Of a stretch of DNA of 64,000 nucleotides, positions 11,390-22,344 are shown in pieces. The DNA is from Linepithema humile. Taxonomy: Eukaryota; Arthropoda; Insecta; Hymenoptera; Formicidae. Where the stretch lies: contig NC_090133.1 of the NCBI RefSeq assembly GCF_040581485.1, forward strand, positions 13,020,001 through 13,084,000. Direction: 5' to 3'. The translations under genes were made by a program, and so were the position numbers. The notes beneath the pieces were generated by a model. It did not search any database, had not been told where the DNA came from, and saw only the letters and a program-made list of their open reading frames with translations. Numbering within the stretch: position 1 is the stretch's first letter; the number at the start of each line of letters is the position of its first letter.

Positions 11390-11880
11390 TTAAATGAAAC
11401 AGTTTAAAAGGATTGGCGTGAAAGCGTCTCCGGAAAAAGAAACTTTGACACTCGGAGGATCCATTTGGATGTTCCGACCGTCGCATAAGTTTCGCATTTC
11501 AGTGTCTACAAAAGGCTCCGTTGTGCATACCACCATTCGACCAACAATGTGCGCATCTTTCGAACGACTTATGTAAACAGACATTCGTCTCCTCTCTGTG
11601 GATTTTCGTTCTTCGCACGCGCCAATCGTTCGTCGTTCGCTTTATCGATCCAGAATTTGAGAAAGCGCGAATAGTGGACGGCGTTGAAGATTTTAGTTAA
11701 ACAAATAAACGGAACTGGCCCTCGAGTTAAAGGCCTAAGAAGCGGATAGCGTTCACATTGATCGAATTCGATTTCACAGGACTTATCGCCGCCCCTTGTA
11801 AAATAAACAAAGAGTAGAGAAAAAACCTTGCGTTTGCTGCGTAACTGCGAATAAATGGTTCTCGATGCGTTTCGCAATCA
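11390..11880. other. GC-richer intronic island
   Basis: A block of mixed composition within AT-rich DNA. Open frames on both strands (11394-11576 +, 11569-11877 -, 11390-11584 -) show no recognised domain, and overlapping frames on opposite strands point to composition, not coding. Possibly conserved non-coding DNA. Confidence 0.4.
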
Positions 11881-11889
11881 CTCATTTTC

Positions 11890-12890
11890 ATTCTTTTTTT
11901 TCTGTGTGATTACGCGTACGGTACTATAAAATAAAAAATTCTACAGTTTGAAACTAAAAATATAATACGGAAATTCGTTCAATTTATTTGTCGATGTGTT
12001 TTTCAAACGCTTTATCCGAGAGTTTATTAATTTATTGTCAGTATTTCGAAAGTGTAAATTCGATATTTTTTGGCTTAAAAAGTGTTAGTGCTTAAGAATG
12101 TATAAAATTATTCATATAAACTTATCCATCATTAATCCACTCTTTTCGATCTAGCATTTTTATATTGTCACTATTTGACATTTTTTAATGATATATTGCA
12201 ACGGTCAGTCGTGCGACGCGTGCTTACGGATTGCATTTTATTAACGTCCTATTAAAAACTTTGCTCTCATCGCCACGTGTACATTATTTTATATACATTG
12301 TTAAACTTTTTTCATAATTTTTTATCAAGTCTATATTATACGCACATATGTTTTATGGAGTCACAATGTGACTATTTCTTTATTATTAACCTTTTAGAAG
12401 CGCAACTATTTTCTGACAAATTCTCTTGCACAACATGCAGTTGTATATGTCCGCCATATATTACTGCCGATAAAATACACATTTAAAATTATCTTTTTGA
12501 TCTTATAAACAGTAAAATAAACATTAAAATGTCTTACAACAATTAAAGTTTTCACCCAATATCGTGATTTGCAAAACGCTATACAGATAATGACGCATTT
12601 ACAAGAGAGTACCTATATTGACAAACAGAGCCTCCTGTTATTTTTTAGCAAATATAATAGTTTTAAACAGACTTAGGATAAAGTGTCGTCTCACCCTTCA
12701 GAGAATTAAGTCTCTTTAACATGATTAACAATTTGCAACTAAAGAAAATTTGGTTCAATCATCTTGAAAATCATATAACATTTTAAAAGTCATATATGTA
12801 TATATGAAGTTGAACTAGAAGTTTGTTTGGATTATATAATAGGTAAAAAATCAAACTTGAATGTTAAATGATTATGTAACTCTAATTAAT
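11890..12890. other. AT-rich intronic sequence, no gene recognised
   Basis: No coding or repeat signature was recognised. Confidence 0.55.
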
Positions 12891-12894
12891 TATG

Positions 12895-13775
12895 TATCCA
12901 TTTTGTTCTATAAGTTTAAACAATTTTTCGGGCAGTTTCATTGTTCCGCTGTAAAAGTTGATCGGTTTTTTGTTGAAGAATATATCTCGAGGTGATTTTT
13001 AATAGTGTTTATAAAAATGGAAACTTTTATATTTGTTAAATTGTTTTGAAGCGACTGGAATGAATTGTAATACGAAGACGCATTGTTAGACGAATATGAT
13101 GAGTGCTATAAGATATCTTAATTCAATGTCTCGCATTGTCAAGATGGAATACAATACTTTTGCAATTTACCTTTTTTGAAAGTTTTTTGTTTTTAGCGGA
13201 TTTAATTGCAATAATATTTATTCAAATTAATCGTTTGATCGCTTGGTAAAAGTTTATAATAAATAATTTCCTTCCCATCAAGCACAGAGTATGACTTTTT
13301 TGGACGCAGACGGGCTTTTAATTGAAATAATGAAGACTTACTTCGTTTATTCCAAGATCTTTTTTGTTGGATATTGTTGTAAATAATCCATTTTTTATTA
13401 TCCGTCACTAACCGCTGCCATAACAGATTGCTTTTTCTATTGCATTTCAGAAGAGAAATGCAAGTAGAAATATGATTCATTAAATTATTTTTATTTAATT
13501 GATGTTGTATTCACATACGCAAACACACACACATTGTATTCACGTAATTTAACTTTTCCGAATGTCTTACAGCTACTGATATTGTCGAAATATATTGAGT
13601 GTGCCAGCAATGTCTCTTGTATTGTGTGCTGTATTGGTTAGTTCAATTAATGTGGCAATTCGATCTTTATTAATCGGAAGGTCTTTTTGACTATGAAGCG
13701 TCTTCCAAAGAGAATTTTTCGGCTCGAAATTTCGAGAATCATGTTTAATACATTTTGCTCATCAATATCGTCTTC
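12895..13775 (-). pseudogene. Nearly full-length but decayed mariner transposase
   Basis: The minus strand carries a mariner-type transposase in order. A DNA-binding segment ('KDRIATLIE' and 'NTRDIAGTLNI') lies near 13600-13690. 'NLMNHISTCISLLKCN' lies near 13430-13480. The start of the catalytic domain ('LVTDNKKWIIYNN' and 'KRSW') lies near 13330-13420, and 'YYKLLPSDQTIN' near 13215-13260. The second catalytic block is recognisable only in shifted frames ('VFHLDNAR') near 13130. 'MKLPEKLFKLIEQNGYI' lies near 12900-12945. The usual first catalytic Asp in TGDEKW is changed here to TDNKKW, and frameshifts and stops follow, so the gene is inactive. Length and C-terminal motif show it was once complete. 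Confidence 0.85.
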
Positions 13776-14139
13776 ATGCATCGTTTCTGCAGTAATCTTT
13801 CCTTGCATTGCCTATTTATTCCTCAGGAAATAAAAATGATACATGATGGCAAAAGTACAACTATGTATAATCATCTTCCATTTTTTAATCTACACTGCAC
13901 AAATAAGTATAATTGAAGCAATCTGCATAATTTTTTTAAAAAAGTCTATAAAAGAGTCACCTGTAACAAGATCATGCAATATTTTTTTATTAGAAATCAA
14001 ATTAATTGGACAAATTGTTTTTAAAAACTCCCATTGTCAAAATCCGAATGAATTTTTGACTCAACTCGATATATTAATATATTTATCTACATATAAAAAA
14101 AGAAAATATATAATACTGTATAAAAATTTTAATTGAAAT

Positions 14140-15930
14140 ATTATATTATAATAAATAAAATTTTAAAGTTTTATGAATTTATGTCTATTTATTGATTTTA
14201 TTTCATTTATCTTCTACGTATAATATATTTAATTATTATTTGCACTGATAAAATATGTTTTAATTTTACAGAAATATTACTTGTAGTTTATGTTTCTGTG
14301 CTATACAGCATATGAGAGATTTTATTGCAAATTTTACAATCTTATGAATTAATAGATCATAAAATCAATAAAAATAGTGCGGAACGCTTCAGCATAATAA
14401 AATTTATAATAACTGCGTATTATTTTGACAATATTCTTTTCGAATTTTCTTTATTGTGTGTGTATTTCAAAATGTTAATATTATTAAAAGAATAGTATTG
14501 GGTTGTGAAAAATCGTGATTTGCAATATTATGAAAATAAAAGAATTATAATAATAATTATAATGCTTTAAAGAGCTGAAACAGATAATAACGTTTGAAAA
14601 ATCTGTAGAAAAAAACTGACACATTTCTTGTAAAATTTATTGACACAAAATGAATCAATTGTCGACACAAGATGAATCAATTAATACAATTTTTTATTTT
14701 TTTTTAATTACAATTATTACTTAGTAAATTTATTTTACCGATGTTAGCAAGACTTTTTTTTTATATTAATGAATTCCTGATTTTTATTTAATTTTCAATT
14801 ATTTGTGCCAATAATCAGAGTTTATAGATTAAAAAACTTAATAAAATAAATAAAATAAAAAAATAAATAACTAACATAAAAAGTAAAAAATAATAAATAA
14901 TTATTAATAAATAATTATATATATTATATAAGAAATAAATAATTAATAATAAAACGTGTGTTCTTGAAAGATAATTAGTGACATAAAGGACAAATGAGAG
15001 TCAAACGCACGGTTGTTGGTGTGCAAGAACTATTTTATTTATTCAGATGAGATCGATTGTTTTGGCCACAATTCAGGCTCTTGTGAATGTAAAGCGTAAA
15101 TAAAAGAACAAATAAAATACAAGGTTTGAATTGAGTACATAATCTTAAATAAGAACACGTCTGCAGAGTTGCAATCTTATAAAATGGAAAAAGGCAAAAT
15201 GTCTGTGACAGCAACACAATTGTTAACATATAGTATAGTCCAGAAGTAAAGAAGACAGAAAATAAATATTATAAAAGTACTACTATAATATAAATAAGTG
15301 AGGTTATAAATACATAATACAAATAAGTGCAGCCCAAGGGAAAAAATAAACTGAGAAAAATATAAATAAGTAATATTATAAAATAAATAAAAAATAGAGT
15401 TTTACTATTTTATAAGAAAATTAAAGCTCTAAAGAAATTGCAAAGTTATAAAAAAGTAAAGTATATAGTCGAGATGGAATGTGCTGAATAATTATTTATT
15501 TCAATGGATCTTGTAGTAAATGTGTTTACAAAATTTATCAAATACTAGAACAATACAAGCACACGCTGCGCGCGCGCACTTATTATAATACTTTAATAAT
15601 TATGAAATCTAAATATTTTAATAAAATTTTTTTTATTTTAAGTAACTGTCGCTCTCAAACCTTCGCTCTCAAACTATCAAACTGTCAGAATAATCGAGAT
15701 AACCAATCAGCGTCGCGGAAAAGCGTCAACAATACTTTCGATACATTCGAGTATCGATCTTTCATGCCTTTTTTAAGAGTGGATATTACCAATTTTTTTT
15801 AATTGTGTAGTAAATTGTAAAAGAAATTTGAAATTACGTAGGAAGTGCATGACAATTATAAAATTGATACACATAATTAAACACATATATAAATATTATA
15901 TATATATACAAACAGAAAAAATACTTTTAG
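14140..15930. other. AT-rich intronic sequence, no gene recognised
   Basis: Very AT-rich with simple 'ataaataa' stretches near 14840-14960 and an alternating GC tract at 15561-15580. Short open frames have no domain. Confidence 0.6.
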
Positions 15931-15939
15931 CCCTCTGGA

Positions 15940-16300
15940 TTGGGCAACTTTCACATTGTGGGCGGTACAGTAAAGGCGTCTGTGATTTGAAGCGAGAGAT
16001 CTCTACGCTTTTGTCACCTAATTGGAAGTTGAAGAGTCGAGACGCGGAGATTTTCCCCCGGTCGGTTGCTACGCCACATAATTACGTTTTGAAACGATGC
16101 GAATGGGGAGGTTCGACGGTGAGGTGAAACGCGACGCTGGTGGTCAGGTAGACGTTGGAGAAACGTCAATTTATTTAACAAGTTCTTGCACGTGCGTTGT
16201 TCGCCCATCATCGGGATCTGCCTTCGTGTATTGGTAAAAGTAACACCGCAGCATCCCAGCCCGTCAGCAGGATCCGTATTCATTGTTCTCGGCGACTGCT
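15940..16300. other. GC-richer intronic island
   Basis: A compact island with few stops on either strand (frames 15828-16127 + and 16014-16283 -). Neither translation resembles the TN/HEP region expected in an upstream exon of an NK2 gene. It may be a conserved non-coding element. Confidence 0.4.
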
Positions 16301-17349
16301 GACGAGTGGCTTAAAAGGATAGCATCGTACAAGAAACATAATAATTTAAGCCATCAGTATGATTTACAAGATATTTCTTGCGGCACCAATTAAACCCTCG
16401 ACTTTGAAGAAAAAAATCTTATTGCCAAAAATATCTTTTATAAAAAAAAACAATTATATTTACATAAAAACGGTATATTGTTATATGTATACTTAATGTG
16501 ATTGAGCAATTAAAAATTTAAATAATAGATTTGATATAAAAATTTGTCAGAAATTTTAGGGACTTTTATTTAAAAATGAACATGCAAATTTTGCATTTTG
16601 AAATATAAAATAGAAATCTAAATAAAATTAATTTAAATAAATATTTCAAAATACAATAAATGTTATGTTGTGCTTTATAAAAAAAGACATTCTCTTAATA
16701 TAAAAGTTCAGTGATATTAGATTCAAATTAAAACATCATAGAAAATCTTGAGAAATCAAACGAGATCAATTTAATGAGAATAGTATTTTTTTAATGTGCG
16801 ATATATTGAAGTTTGTGGAAATTCGCCTAAAAATTCAAATATAGTGACTCTTAATTCTATAGATACTGTTTTGTGATAAATCTATAAATAAAAAAATATA
16901 TTTTTTGAAATAATATATGCGCGCGCGCACGCGTGTGTGTGTAATTAATACTTAAGCGTTAGTACGGACACGTAGTTATCGTATCTCTGAAATCGTAGAA
17001 GATTTGCAATTTCTGAACTGAAAGTAAGTTCAATATCTTAAAAAAAAGGAAACAAGTGTATTAAAAGGATTCATATTATACATTTTCTTTGTTTCATAAT
17101 TCATAATCCATTGTTATATAATTATGAACAGATTAGACTACGACAAACTAGTGATAAGCTAGTTTTAATTAATTTATTGATACAAAATGTGTTACTTATT
17201 ATTTATACAAAATATATACAAAATGTGGTAATATAATTGAAAAGGAGATGAGATAAAATCATATGTCAAGTACTTGGATCGGTTATCGGATAGACTATTA
17301 AATAGAGAAAAATTCCGATATAAGGTCTCGATAAAAGATTTATTACCTC

Positions 17350-17770
17350 CCGCGAATCAAAATATAACGTTGTTTCCGGTTTTATGTTTTACGCGATGGC
17401 AGAGAGAGGGAGAACTCTGATTCTCAAGCCCGAGCTCATGATTTCAGTTCCGAACAATCGTGCCAAGCAGAGCTGAGGTAAACAAATTTGATGGTGTTTG
17501 TTCCTGCGCTCAAGTGGTATTTCTTTCTCGCCCTCGACTCCACTGACGGCTCGAAAATACGGTTCTCACAGGCATAATAATTCGGAACTTCATCTTAGAC
17601 CTCCCGTGCTTCGGTGACGTAGCACTTTGCAGCGCCTAAATCGTTTTCTTTGTCCGCATCCAGACGCGTTCATTTTTGACAGCTCTTCGCCAACTGACAA
17701 GGGATAGATCGTTCGCTTATTCGGCTAGCTTTCGGTAGCTCAAATTCAAAAAGAATTGCTCAGCCGTGCA
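17350..17770. other. GC-richer intronic island with an NK2-type site
   Basis: Composition rises above the surroundings, and the block contains TCAAGTGG at 17510-17517, the classical binding core of NK2-class homeodomains. It lies about 4.8 kb upstream of the scro homeobox exon. One octamer in 64 kb can occur by chance, so a regulatory role is only a suggestion. Confidence 0.4.
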
Positions 17771-17801
17771 CGCGATTAGACTTCTGAAAATATTAATATA
17801 C

Positions 17802-18260
17802 ACAGTAAGTCTGAAAAATAACGGGATTAATTTTTTTTTACTTTTTATATAAGTGTCATCTACTGACAATTAATGGCGTTTAGCAATTTCACTTTAATAG
17901 ATATTGATTTTACGAGTATCGAATTTACACGGATTATAGCGGAAGTGTACAGTACTTATTTTACAGTACTTATGATTAACAGTACTTATAATTATAGTGC
18001 ACCTCGTGAAAATACAATGGATCAAGGAGCCATCAAGTTTTGTTTTAAACTCGATAAAACTGCAATGCTATGAAATATTGAAACCACTTTACGGAGATAA
18101 TTGTCTATTCTAAGATGGTTTGTAAGATTTTGTGACAATAAGAAAGATTTGAAAAACGACAAATAGGACGGAAACGGCTTTAACGGAAGATCTCATGGTA
18201 AAGGTCTGTTAAACAATGACAGTTGACTCGAATGTGGCTTGTGCGAATGTTAATAAAGGA
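17802..18260 (+). mobile_element. 5' part of a mariner transposon
   Basis: Starts with a terminal repeat 'acagtaagtctgaaaaataa', then a short leader, then an ATG at 18017 opening 'MDQGAIKFCFKLDKTAM'. This is the typical mariner N-terminus of the KFCFKLGKTATE type. A TGA stop follows at once, and shifted frames continue with 'LSILRWFVRFCDNKKDLKND', equivalent to the helix-turn-helix and linker. The catalytic domain and right end are absent. The terminal repeat is nearly the same as that of the MITE at 49919-50100. Confidence 0.75.
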
Positions 18261-18299
18261 CTCTTTTGTGTCAAAATTTACATTGCACAACATTTTACG

Positions 18300-19640
18300 C
18301 AATGATTTAACCTTTTCGCTACGGCAGCGTCGACCGAATAGCAATTACAATGTAAAGAAAAGGCGTTGAAATTGACATCTTTTAAAATGATATATTCCTA
18401 TTTTTTAGAAATTAAATATTAGATTTTATCAAAATTAATATAATCGTGATTTGTTTAGTTAGTTAAAAACCCATAGTTCATATATTCTCTGTTTATTTAT
18501 GTGCTAAATCAGCTTATTGAGTTCGTAAAGTTCGAAAATTTTGTTTTTATGACTTTCTTTTTGTTATGTAGTTTACATAATAGTAATCTCTATTAATAAT
18601 ATCAAGTTATTCTACATGCTTGTAGCTTTCTAAAAATTTTTCTTTCCTTTTATCTTTATTATTCTTTTATAGTACGACTTAAGAAATTTAGAGTTTATTG
18701 CAAATTGACATACTCTGTGGTGGATGATGTATTGATATGTAAATTAACGTAAATTTATATAAATTCTACTTTAGAAACAAACAATTGGATTGTATTTATT
18801 TGATTTTTATAGATGCCTCGCACACAAAAAGAAAATGTAGCACCACTATATTATTAATAAAGTAACAATATTATTATTGAAAAAAAATTTTGAATAGATT
18901 TATGTTATTAAATAATTTATTACATTATTCAACAATTTATTGCAGTGTAATTCTATGTTTCCAAATATTCTATAATTTTTAACAAATATGTCGGTTTTGG
19001 GACCCAATTTTTTAGAGTTTAATTTTCGTGTGTTTAGAAAAACGTTAATTTCTTAAAAATTAAGAACAATATTATAGAAAATATAATACTATTCGGTAGG
19101 CGGCAGTCTCTAATATATATACTAATAGTTGAAGGCTCTTCTATTATTTTATAATAAGATAAATATGATAATATAAAGCAAATAGAGCCGTAGCTGGATC
19201 TCAGTGTTCAATGATTTATTTTAACATTAAACGCTTATATATGATCTTAGCACTTTTAGATATGATCAAATGTTTCGGCCATCGGTTTCGGCCATCTTCA
19301 GTGTAAGGAAAAGGTAACGAATACAATTAAAACGTAATACAATTACAACGCAACTCGTAGAATGACGGTGGTATGTGAATCCATTAATTGGCCGTATTTG
19401 GATTGGCAATCGTTCTGTGAATATAGTTAAAGCGGATTTAACAATGTCAAGTAGACAGTCAATATATAAAATTATCAGTAAAATTAGCCGTAAAAATGTC
19501 AATTAGTATAAACTATTACCTAGAGTCATTCAACAATAGAATGTGTGAATTCTGAACCTATTTGTCCGTACGTAATTGAACGTCAACCTTGTGTCAAATT
19601 TAAAAAAATAAAATATAATTGTATGACTTGTATTCTACAG
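18300..19640. other. AT-rich intronic sequence with a GATGGCC motif block
   Basis: Mostly AT-rich without recognised genes. At 19267-19302 the minus strand reads 'ctgaagatggcc...gatggccgaaaca', a motif also present on the plus strand at 40073-40110, suggesting a dispersed repeat. Confidence 0.5.
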
Positions 19641-19649
19641 TTCGTCTAA

Positions 19650-20113
19650 TATACAGAGTGTCCGGTAATTGCTGAATCACCTCTCGGGTTAAACCGAGTA
19701 GAAAAGTTCTCTACCGTTTTGCGATTTTCGCAATAATTAATGAGAAATTAATTAAAAAAGATCGGCCAATTTGCGTGAGAGAAACGCGCGGCGAGAAGAG
19801 ACAGCCTGCCGTTACATGGTCGCTAGGACGCAAGGATCTAGCGTTACGCACCGCTCCTAATTTGCCGTTGTCATTTGTAGAGCGCTCCTACCAACGCTCC
19901 GTCGCGCGCCTAGTAACCAAATAACAGTAGGTTGTATCGCCACGGGTCTCTTCTCGCCGCGCTCTAAAACTCACGCGAATTGGCCGATATTTTTTAATCA
20001 ATTCCTCATTAATTATTGCGAAACTCGCAAAATGGTAGAGGACTTTTCTACTCGGTTTAACTCGCTCTACCTACACCCGAGAGGTGATTCAGCAATTATC
20101 GGACACTCTGTAT
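19650..20113. mobile_element. MITE with about 150-bp terminal inverted repeats
   Basis: The left arm 'tatacagagtgtccggtaattgctgaatcac' continues through 'ctaccgttttgcgattttcgcaataatta' and 'ggccaatttgcgtgag' to about 19800. The reverse complement of these blocks runs from about 19940 to 20113, ending 'ggacactctgtata'. The central 140 bases are GC-rich and partly palindromic. The element is about 464 bp, non-coding and well preserved compared with other repeats here. Confidence 0.9.
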
Positions 20114-20118
20114 ATATT

Positions 20119-20491
20119 ATATACAGGATTTCTGGGAAAGATTACACGAAACCTCTAGTAAGCGAGTAGAGAGCAATAAACTGAAGAAGAAAGTCCTTTA
20201 TCATTTTGCAATTTTTGCAATAATTATGGAGAAATTAATTAAAAAATTTGGCGAATAAACGCACGTTTCGCGTAGATAGTTTCGTTCAGATTGTGAGATG
20301 TATGCTCTAGGCGTGTGCTAGGTGTGCACACATCTTATAAAGCATACATCTTAATATTGCACGCTTATTTGCCAATCCTTTTTAATTATTATCTTAATAA
20401 TTATTGCAGAAATTACAAAACGGTGAAGGACTTTCTTGCTCAGTTTATTGCGCTTTACAGAGGTTTCGTAATCTTCCTCAGACACTGTATA
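20119..20491. mobile_element. MITE of the ACAGG-ended family, next to another copy
   Basis: The left arm starts 'tatacaggatttctgggaaagattac' and contains 'tcctttatcattttgcaattt'. The right arm ends 'gtaatcttcctcagacactgtata' and contains the complementary 'aaattacaaaacggtgaagga'. It begins only about 5 bp after the end of the MITE at 19650-20113, so one probably inserted beside or into the end of the other. The small open frame across it is not a gene. Confidence 0.85.
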
Positions 20492-20585
20492 CCTGTGCAT
20501 ATAAATTTTTATATTTTGAATTTTTAGCGAAGAAATAACTTTTTAAAGTAAAATAATATGCCGGTTTTACCTTTCCTCTATGCTT

Positions 20586-20664
20586 GAAGTAGGCGTTGAC
20601 ATAAGAAAATCGCGTGAAATTAGTTGCATATTTCAAACGATCTTCTTATGTCAACGCCTACTTT
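20586..20664. repeat. Long near-perfect hairpin (about 26-bp arms)
   Basis: The arm 'gaagtaggcgttgacataag' at 20586 and onward pairs with 'cttatgtcaacgcctacttt' near 20645-20664 around a loop of about 27 bases. The loop contains 'aattagttgca', which also occurs at about 23830 and 51172, so the hairpin probably belongs to a dispersed repeat. The size resembles a miRNA precursor, but repeat membership argues against that. Confidence 0.6.
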
Positions 20665-20789
20665 CTCTCCTTACCGCGCGCGCGCTGCACAGCTATGGCC
20701 AGCACCGCCAGGCGTTAAGAGCAGCATTATCCGACAAATTAAATGATCCTTTTCTTATAAAGATTCCAATTATTAAAATTTAAAAATTA

Positions 20790-21673
20790 GAAGAACAACT
20801 TTATAGGCCGCTTAGCGTTACGCAATAAAATGTACAATTCTTTACTTATTTTATTTTTTTAACTCATTATACTAAGATGACGACTACAATCGGCGTTAAA
20901 AACAAAAAAATTAAACAAACTGAAGATCCGTCCTCGATTTTTCGACCAAAAAATGACTAGCAATAATTTGCATCGGCCGTATTCATTTAATTTGACTTTC
21001 TACGACTAATATTTATTTGTAAAATTTAAAATTCCGAAAAGGAACTTTCTACGATGACATTTCTGCTGTGATTCTCAAACGCAATCAATTTCGGACTGAC
21101 TTGTTGTTAAACTTTATAGTTGATTTGTGATATTGTTCATTTTCTAAGAGTGTGACATTTATTGACATCATTTCTATCAACTTTATTCTTTGACTGGATA
21201 CGTTAATACGTTCTTTGCTACGTAAACATCCATCAGCGATGGCCATTTTATTAATTGTTCTATTAATTGTAATATTTAATTTATAGCAGATTTAGAATTA
21301 AGAAATGAATAAGATTTGGAAAATTTGATGAGATTTTACAGAAGAAATCTGTTTTTGTTTATAAATAGAAAATATATTGCCAATTGAGGCGTAGAGTGTA
21401 GGAGAAGCGCAAATCCCATATAAATTAAATCTTTAAATCAAAATTCTTTAAAATCCATAAATATTGAAAAATTAAGGTTAAAAATAGAAGCAAAATTTTA
21501 ATTCAGAAATGTTTTTTGATGCGACGGCCAAGTATTGAGCAATAAGATGCCGTGAGTTGAACTACAAGAGATTAAAATGGCTCAGAAGTTCAGCTTGATA
21601 ATATAAACGCGTGATCAGATCACGAAATTCAGAAATACAAACTTACAAAGATGCACGAAGATAACTATTTTAT

Positions 21674-21700
<27 letters not shown>
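20790..21700. other. AT-rich intronic sequence, no gene recognised
   Basis: Nothing recognised apart from an (AT)n stretch at 21682-21709 that borders the next MITE. Confidence 0.55.
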
Positions 21701-21703
<3 letters not shown>

Positions 21704-21713
<10 letters not shown>

Positions 21714-22287
21714 AAGTGACCATTGGAAAGATGGCTAAAGTGAATTGCTATAACTTTTCTAAACGAATAGACAGAATAAAATGAATTAAACATCATTTTG
21801 TAGAGGAAACCTGTCAATTTTATTACATATTGTATAAAAGAGGTACATGATGATTAAATACATAATGATTAATTAAAATAAACATGATAAAAAAATGCTA
21901 TAAATCTGTCTGGGCGCTTAGTGATAAATATTTTCAAAGTGTTGTCTATCGGAATTGGCACAGAAACTCGAAAGTTTTTGAAAACTGTTAAATACACTTC
22001 TTAACATGACTGGAAAAACATCCTGAATGCATTTTCGAATACTCTGTTTTAGCTTATCAGTGTTTTCCGATAGACAACATTTTGAAAATATGATTTATCA
22101 CTGAGCGTCCAGATAAATTTATAGCATTTCTTATCATATTTATTTTAATTACTTAATTATTGTATACGTCTATCATATAAAATAAAATTGACGGGTTTTC
22201 TCTAGAAAATAACGTTTAATTCATTTCATTCCGTTCATTCGTTGCAAAGTAATAGCAATTTACATTTTCAATGGTCACCTTGTATAT
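21704..22287. mobile_element. MITE/foldback element just upstream of the scro exon
   Basis: The left end 'tatacacaaagtgaccattgg' and following blocks ('tgaattaaacatcattttgtagaggaaacc', 'gtcaattttatt') are matched in reverse complement by the right arm ending 'caatggtcaccttgtata' at 22287. An inner pair ('tgttgtctatcgg' against 'ccgatagacaaca') extends the fold. The element is about 584 bp, non-coding, and ends 57 bp before the splice acceptor of the homeobox exon. Confidence 0.85.
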
Positions 22288-22344
22288 AAAGAGATGAAGA
22301 CACTCGCGAAGTATCATTCCCGGTTTGTTCAATATGTTTTGCAG

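Noticed and set aside
15940..16300. Upstream scro exon
   Set aside because: No frame gives a TN/HEP motif or a residue pattern leading into ISRLMG, and no suitable phase-1 donor was seen.
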